IMG/VR virus record: IMGVR_UViG_3300037264_003213
Span: 1 to 64,000 of that record
Direction: 5' to 3' (one strand)
DNA length: 64,000 nt
Source: a virus
Positions 60,504 to 64,000 of this stretch are shown here, piece by piece. The position numbers were made by a program, and so were the translations under genes. Below the pieces are notes generated by a model. It worked only from the letters and a program-made list of their open reading frames with translations. It was not told the DNA's origin and did not search any database. How positions within the stretch are numbered: the first letter of the stretch is position 1; the number at the start of each line of letters is the position of its first letter.

Positions 60504-61415
60504 ATGTCTGGCCCCCCATCATTTGACTTTGATCCACCAGCAGGTCCAGCGGGAACAATAGCTATACCTTACAGTTATAATGTAACAGGACAGTGCTTTT
60601 TTGGACTTACTAGCTTCACGGTTCTAACAGGCAGTTTACCGCCTGGAATAACCATAAGTTCATTTACCACTTCTCCTGGTGCGTGGTCTGCTACGCTTTC
60701 AGGCACTCCTCTTGGTCCAGTTGCTACATCAACTGGAACCTTTAGAGCAACTGATCCAGGTGGTAATGGGGATTCAGGAACTTTCAGTATTGCTATTGGC
60801 GATCCACACTTCATAAGTTTCCGTGGTGAAAAGTTCGACTTCCACGGAGAACCAAATAAGATTTACAACCTATACAGTGATGCAAATGTCCAGATTAATT
60901 CACTATTTGCTTCTTGGGAAACAAGCGAAGCTAGTGATTGGACTGCTATGCAAGAAATGGGTATTAAGTTCAGTAACTTAAGAATTAAAATAGATGCTTT
61001 GACTCAAACAATAACTATGAATGATATCGTTGTGAATGGGATTGATTTTAGTGGCGGTTTTATCAAGTTAGTTAACGAGATACCAGAAAAGCACCAGGCT
61101 ATAAAACAACAAGGATTTGAAGAATTTATTAGTGGTATAATTATTAGATTTTATAACTACGAATATTTCATTGCTTTTACTACCGATCACATTAATCCAG
61201 TTTGTCTTAATATAATGCAGCACATTGTTGGCGAGGTAGATGCTCATGGAGTTGTAGGACAGACGGCAATGTATAAGGGGCCACCGAGAAAATCTATGGG
61301 TCCAAATGGCGCAGGCATTATTCAAGGTTCATATAGGGATTATGAAGTATCTGATCTTTTCGATGATGACTTCAGGTTTAACAAGTGGATGCCAATAGAG
61401 AAACTATCAGCTTGA
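60504..61415 (+). CDS. Ig-like (He_PIG) plus vWD-like surface protein
   Basis: 303 residues, AAGGAG 6 nt before ATG. Residues 1-100 are a He_PIG-type Ig domain: PAGTIAIPYSYNVTG, SLPPGITISSFT, SATLSGTPLG and GTFRATDPGG. Then GDPHFISFRGEKFDFHGEPNKIYNL (about 99-123) has the start of a von Willebrand type D domain. Such domains occur in adhesive extracellular proteins. Probably a virion surface or capsid decoration protein, exported none; no signal peptide. Confidence 0.7.
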   Translation: MSGPPSFDFDPPAGPAGTIAIPYSYNVTGQCFFGLTSFTVLTGSLPPGITISSFTTSPGAWSATLSGTPLGPVATSTGTFRATDPGGNGDSGTFSIAIGDPHFISFRGEKFDFHGEPNKIYNLYSDANVQINSLFASWETSEASDWTAMQEMGIKFSNLRIKIDALTQTITMNDIVVNGIDFSGGFIKLVNEIPEKHQAIKQQGFEEFISGIIIRFYNYEYFIAFTTDHINPVCLNIMQHIVGEVDAHGVVGQTAMYKGPPRKSMGPNGAGIIQGSYRDYEVSDLFDDDFRFNKWMPIEKLSA

Positions 61416-61454
61416 TTACTGTCTAATTATTTACTATTTTATAGTAAATATAAT

Positions 61455-64000
61455 ATGAATTTCAAATGGTGGTTCTGTTTAGCTGAAAGCCAATTATTAA
61501 GCGAAGACTTCAAAACTCAAAGGGAGAAGTTTATAGCACAGGGTATTGCGGCTAACATAGTTGACAACTACTTAAACACCTTCAAAGAGATTAAAGACAA
61601 GAAATATAAAGAAATATTTGCCAATGTAGCTGGTGTTACAGTCCCTTCTGCCCAACGCATCAATGTAGACGCCTATACGGACTTCCATGAGCTAGAAAGG
61701 GTTGTAGATTACGTCAGGGGTCAAAGAGACTTATCTAAGGCCAAGTTTACCGATGTTACGTTCTCTGGCAAACCAATTTACACGGGCAATGGCCTGGAAA
61801 TCTATTATGCTGATTCACCAAGAGCCTGTATTCAATATAAGGGCAGTGTCCCTTATAGCTGGTGCATAGCCCGCTCCGACACTTCTAACATGTTCTACAC
61901 TTATCGCTACAAGGAACACGAACCAGCCTTTTATTTCATCAAAGACCTGGAGAAGACCAAGGCAGAATTCGGCTTGTGGAACGCCACCAAGACGGTCTTT
62001 TCGGGTAAATTCAGGGATAAGTACCACTTTTTCGTTGTTCAAGTTGTTAAGAATGCAGACCCAAACGACCCGAATAAAAAGCAGTATGTTGTAACTTCGG
62101 CTCAGAATGACGGCGATCAGCAAATGAATTGGAATGAATTGGTTGCCCTTGAGCCTAAGTTGCAGAACTTACAAAGTGTCTTGGTGAGCAAACCACTAAC
62201 CACACAAGAAAGGCAGGATTATGACAGGTTTAAAGATGGCATAAACGACGAACAATTCTCTAAACTAGATTATAGCGAAAAGAATCGCTATTTAGATATT
62301 GCGGTTCGTCTGGATCAGGCATTATCGACGCAGCAATTCCAGATGCTACCAGACGATCTCAAGAATAAGTATATAAGTTTTGGTGTCGGTTTGAACGAGG
62401 CTCAATATGGAATGATTTTGCAGAACAAGCCACTACTCAAACGTTACCAGGACATAACACTTAGGAAATTTGATGAAGCACTTAAGTCTGAACACGATAT
62501 AGGTTTTACGCCTTCAGAAATTCAAATAATTATTAGTTCGCCTGATTTTGCTGAAAAAATGCAAGCAACGGAGAATCATGATCTGGTTAGTAAGATTGTG
62601 GAGTCGTATCCTGAATCGGCAATTAAGATAGCGTCGGTGATGTTGCCAGAAACGCTTGATCCAAGGATGATTCGAACACTCATTGATCCTGTTGATGATA
62701 TAAATACCAAAGCACAAATCGGTTCAGTTATTATTGATAAGCTAGGCCAAGAGTTTAATTTGGAGGACATGGAGGCTTTATTTCAAACTGATGATGATGA
62801 TTATTACAACAGGAATTACGATCCTGCTTTTGGAGAACAACATAAATTAAAGCAGTTTTGGGAAGCGATGGGAGAAAAGCTAATCCAGGTAAAGGATTTG
62901 GATGATGATGAAGTTCACTTCTTATTGAACGCAACCAAGAGTGAGAAATTGGCCCATATGTTAGTGGCCAAACATGGCAAGAATCTATCGCATGGTGCAG
63001 TTGTTGCCATGCTTCACAATGTTAAAGGTAATGAAGCGGCGAAACTTGCGATGAGTATGAAAGATAAACTTTCGCCTGAAGAATATCAAGAAATGCTTAA
63101 GTCGCATTACACTATGTCATCTAGAAGGTCAACGGGCGGCGATGCGTCTAGAAAATCTAAAGAAAAGTTCTATGGCGCGATGGGACATCACGCAGAGGTG
63201 CTAACATATCCAGACGGCCATCGTTGGTTTGAAGGTGCAAAAGAAATGGACCCCGATAGCATCAAGAATGACCATCTATTCTATCTTTTATCTCCTTCAG
63301 GAGAAATTGAAGTTGGTTTGCAAGTCGTCAATGGAAAAGCATCAGTGATGCACGCGGAAGGGAAATCCTTGCATGATGCAATGGATAAGAACCCGAAAGC
63401 GTGGAAACCAGAAGATTTAAGTCAATATTATAAGCATCCTTCGAAGTGGAATGATTACATTGTAGATTTTATTAGTCGAAAACCAGATATTGTAAAACGA
63501 GTTCATTCAATAAGTCCTGATTGGCACCTTGGTAATTTAACTCCAGAACAAAAAGAAAAACTCTTTAGGGAACGTCCAGATGCCATGCCGAAGGTTGATT
63601 TTCAGACTTCGGAAGGTTATTCTTGGTCATATAGCGGTCACAATTATCAGTTATATGATGACCACTGGCAACCTATTCTAAATTTCGTGATAGACGACAA
63701 CGATATCAGCCGTGGTAGTTGGCACAGCCCTTCTATTTCGCAAATGTTTATTGGTAAGCAAGAAATTGATAAGCCTAAGTTCAGCAAAGCGACAGCAGAA
63801 TTGATATTGAACAAGGGCTTTGAGCATATTGACAGTAGAGAAAAGAACGATTATCAATGGAAATTTGATGATATGCTACCAGAGCATCAACAAATGGTCC
63901 TAGAGAAACACCCAGGTTTTAACGACCCATATAGTTATATCCAGAAAAAGTCTGATTCAAAGGAAAAAAGTCTTAATATGATGGGCGGCGGGATGGGGTA
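61455..64000 (+). CDS. Very large protein, 5' part (runs off the window)
   Basis: 848 codons are open to the last base, with no stop. Starts MNFKWWFCLAESQLLSEDF directly behind AAATATAAT, with no ribosome site. A domain at about 115-180 reads PRACIQYKGSVPYSWCIARSD ... FYFIKDLEK, which recalls a conserved phage motif with sWCIsr and fYF. The rest is mainly helical with repeated acidic/Gly-poor segments; a long coiled region with KEKFYGAMGHHAE, then an aromatic C-terminal part. Leader resembles the capsid-targeting group. Function unknown; may be an internal or ejected protein. Confidence 0.7.
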   Translation, partial: MNFKWWFCLAESQLLSEDFKTQREKFIAQGIAANIVDNYLNTFKEIKDKKYKEIFANVAGVTVPSAQRINVDAYTDFHELERVVDYVRGQRDLSKAKFTDVTFSGKPIYTGNGLEIYYADSPRACIQYKGSVPYSWCIARSDTSNMFYTYRYKEHEPAFYFIKDLEKTKAEFGLWNATKTVFSGKFRDKYHFFVVQVVKNADPNDPNKKQYVVTSAQNDGDQQMNWNELVALEPKLQNLQSVLVSKPLTTQERQDYDRFKDGINDEQFSKLDYSEKNRYLDIAVRLDQALSTQQFQMLPDDLKNKYISFGVGLNEAQYGMILQNKPLLKRYQDITLRKFDEALKSEHDIGFTPSEIQIIISSPDFAEKMQATENHDLVSKIVESYPESAIKIASVMLPETLDPRMIRTLIDPVDDINTKAQIGSVIIDKLGQEFNLEDMEALFQTDDDDYYNRNYDPAFGEQHKLKQFWEAMGEKLIQVKDLDDDEVHFLLNATKSEKLAHMLVAKHGKNLSHGAVVAMLHNVKGNEAAKLAMSMKDKLSPEEYQEMLKSHYTMSSRRSTGGDASRKSKEKFYGAMGHHAEVLTYPDGHRWFEGAKEMDPDSIKNDHLFYLLSPSGEIEVGLQVVNGKASVMHAEGKSLHDAMDKNPKAWKPEDLSQYYKHPSKWNDYIVDFISRKPDIVKRVHSISPDWHLGNLTPEQKEKLFRERPDAMPKVDFQTSEGYSWSYSGHNYQLYDDHWQPILNFVIDDNDISRGSWHSPSISQMFIGKQEIDKPKFSKATAELILNKGFEHIDSREKNDYQWKFDDMLPEHQQMVLEKHPGFNDPYSYIQKKSDSKEKSLNMMGGGMG

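Overview
The window is a piece of the genome of a tailed double-stranded DNA phage with a contractile tail, most likely a large T4-related myovirus. The evidence is direct. There is a baseplate block (LysM/gp53-like, hub, gp5-like spike, gp25, baseplate J/gp6-like and tail protein I-like genes). There is also a packaging and head block in T4-like order (gp17-like large terminase, portal, gp21-like prohead protease, gp22-like scaffold, gp23-like major capsid protein). DNA is AT-rich, genes are packed with 1-40 nt overlaps, and both strands are used in blocks. Exact copies of the T4 late promoter octamer TATAAATA lie upstream of several genes. Sheath, tube, polymerase and helicase genes are not in the window, so this is a fraction of a bigger genome. 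The host cannot be read from the sequence; a GlpX-type fructose bisphosphatase, two sulfotransferases and many glycosyltransferases suggest a virion or host surface that is heavily modified.

Layout. 1-10.2 kb: baseplate and tail genes, all on the plus strand. 10.2-12.2 kb: a glycosyltransferase-like gene, a nucleoside deoxyribosyltransferase-like gene and a LAGLIDADG homing endonuclease. 12.2-20.2 kb: a helical protein followed by three tandem adhesin/fibre genes sharing an N-terminal domain; the third (1382 aa) carries about 800 residues of Cys/Phe/Pro-rich 11-residue repeats. 20.2-31.5 kb: mixed accessory genes including an abundant-looking structural protein, a GT9 glycosyltransferase, HNH and GIY-YIG endonucleases, an actin-like ATPase, a large repeat-containing protein and a class II fructose-1,6-bisphosphatase. 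31.6-34.4 kb: replication and repair genes (Toprim primase, methyltransferase, Cas4/RecB-like nuclease). 34.4-40.2 kb: glycosyltransferase, sulfotransferase, poly-aspartate protein, M4-like zinc metalloprotease, CYTH and ferritin-like genes.

40.2-54.2 kb is the packaging and head module; its portal gene is interrupted by a 232-residue intein without a recognisable endonuclease motif. A 2H phosphoesterase (possible anti-CBASS candidate), a second sulfotransferase-like gene and a GT4 glycosyltransferase are embedded in it. 54.2-57.7 kb holds a TnsA-like nuclease and a DGQHR/ParB-like protein, each behind a sigma70-like promoter and bounded by strong terminators. 57.7-60.1 kb is a minus-strand operon for an amino-sugar (aminotransferase, acyltransferase, glycosyltransferase). 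60.5-64 kb has an Ig/vWD-like surface protein and the first 848 codons of a very large protein that runs off the window.

How the parts fit. Structural genes make the particle. Adhesins and the vWD-like protein probably face outward, and the sugar and sulfate enzymes probably decorate virion or cell surface. Several small genes begin directly behind an AT-rich TATA-like box with no room for a ribosome site, and a subset of those proteins start with a short aromatic/acidic leader resembling the T4 capsid-targeting sequence. I infer that these may be late, possibly leaderless, genes for proteins packed inside the head. No tRNA, CRISPR array, integrase or attachment site was seen, and no gene-free stretch exceeds 300 bases.
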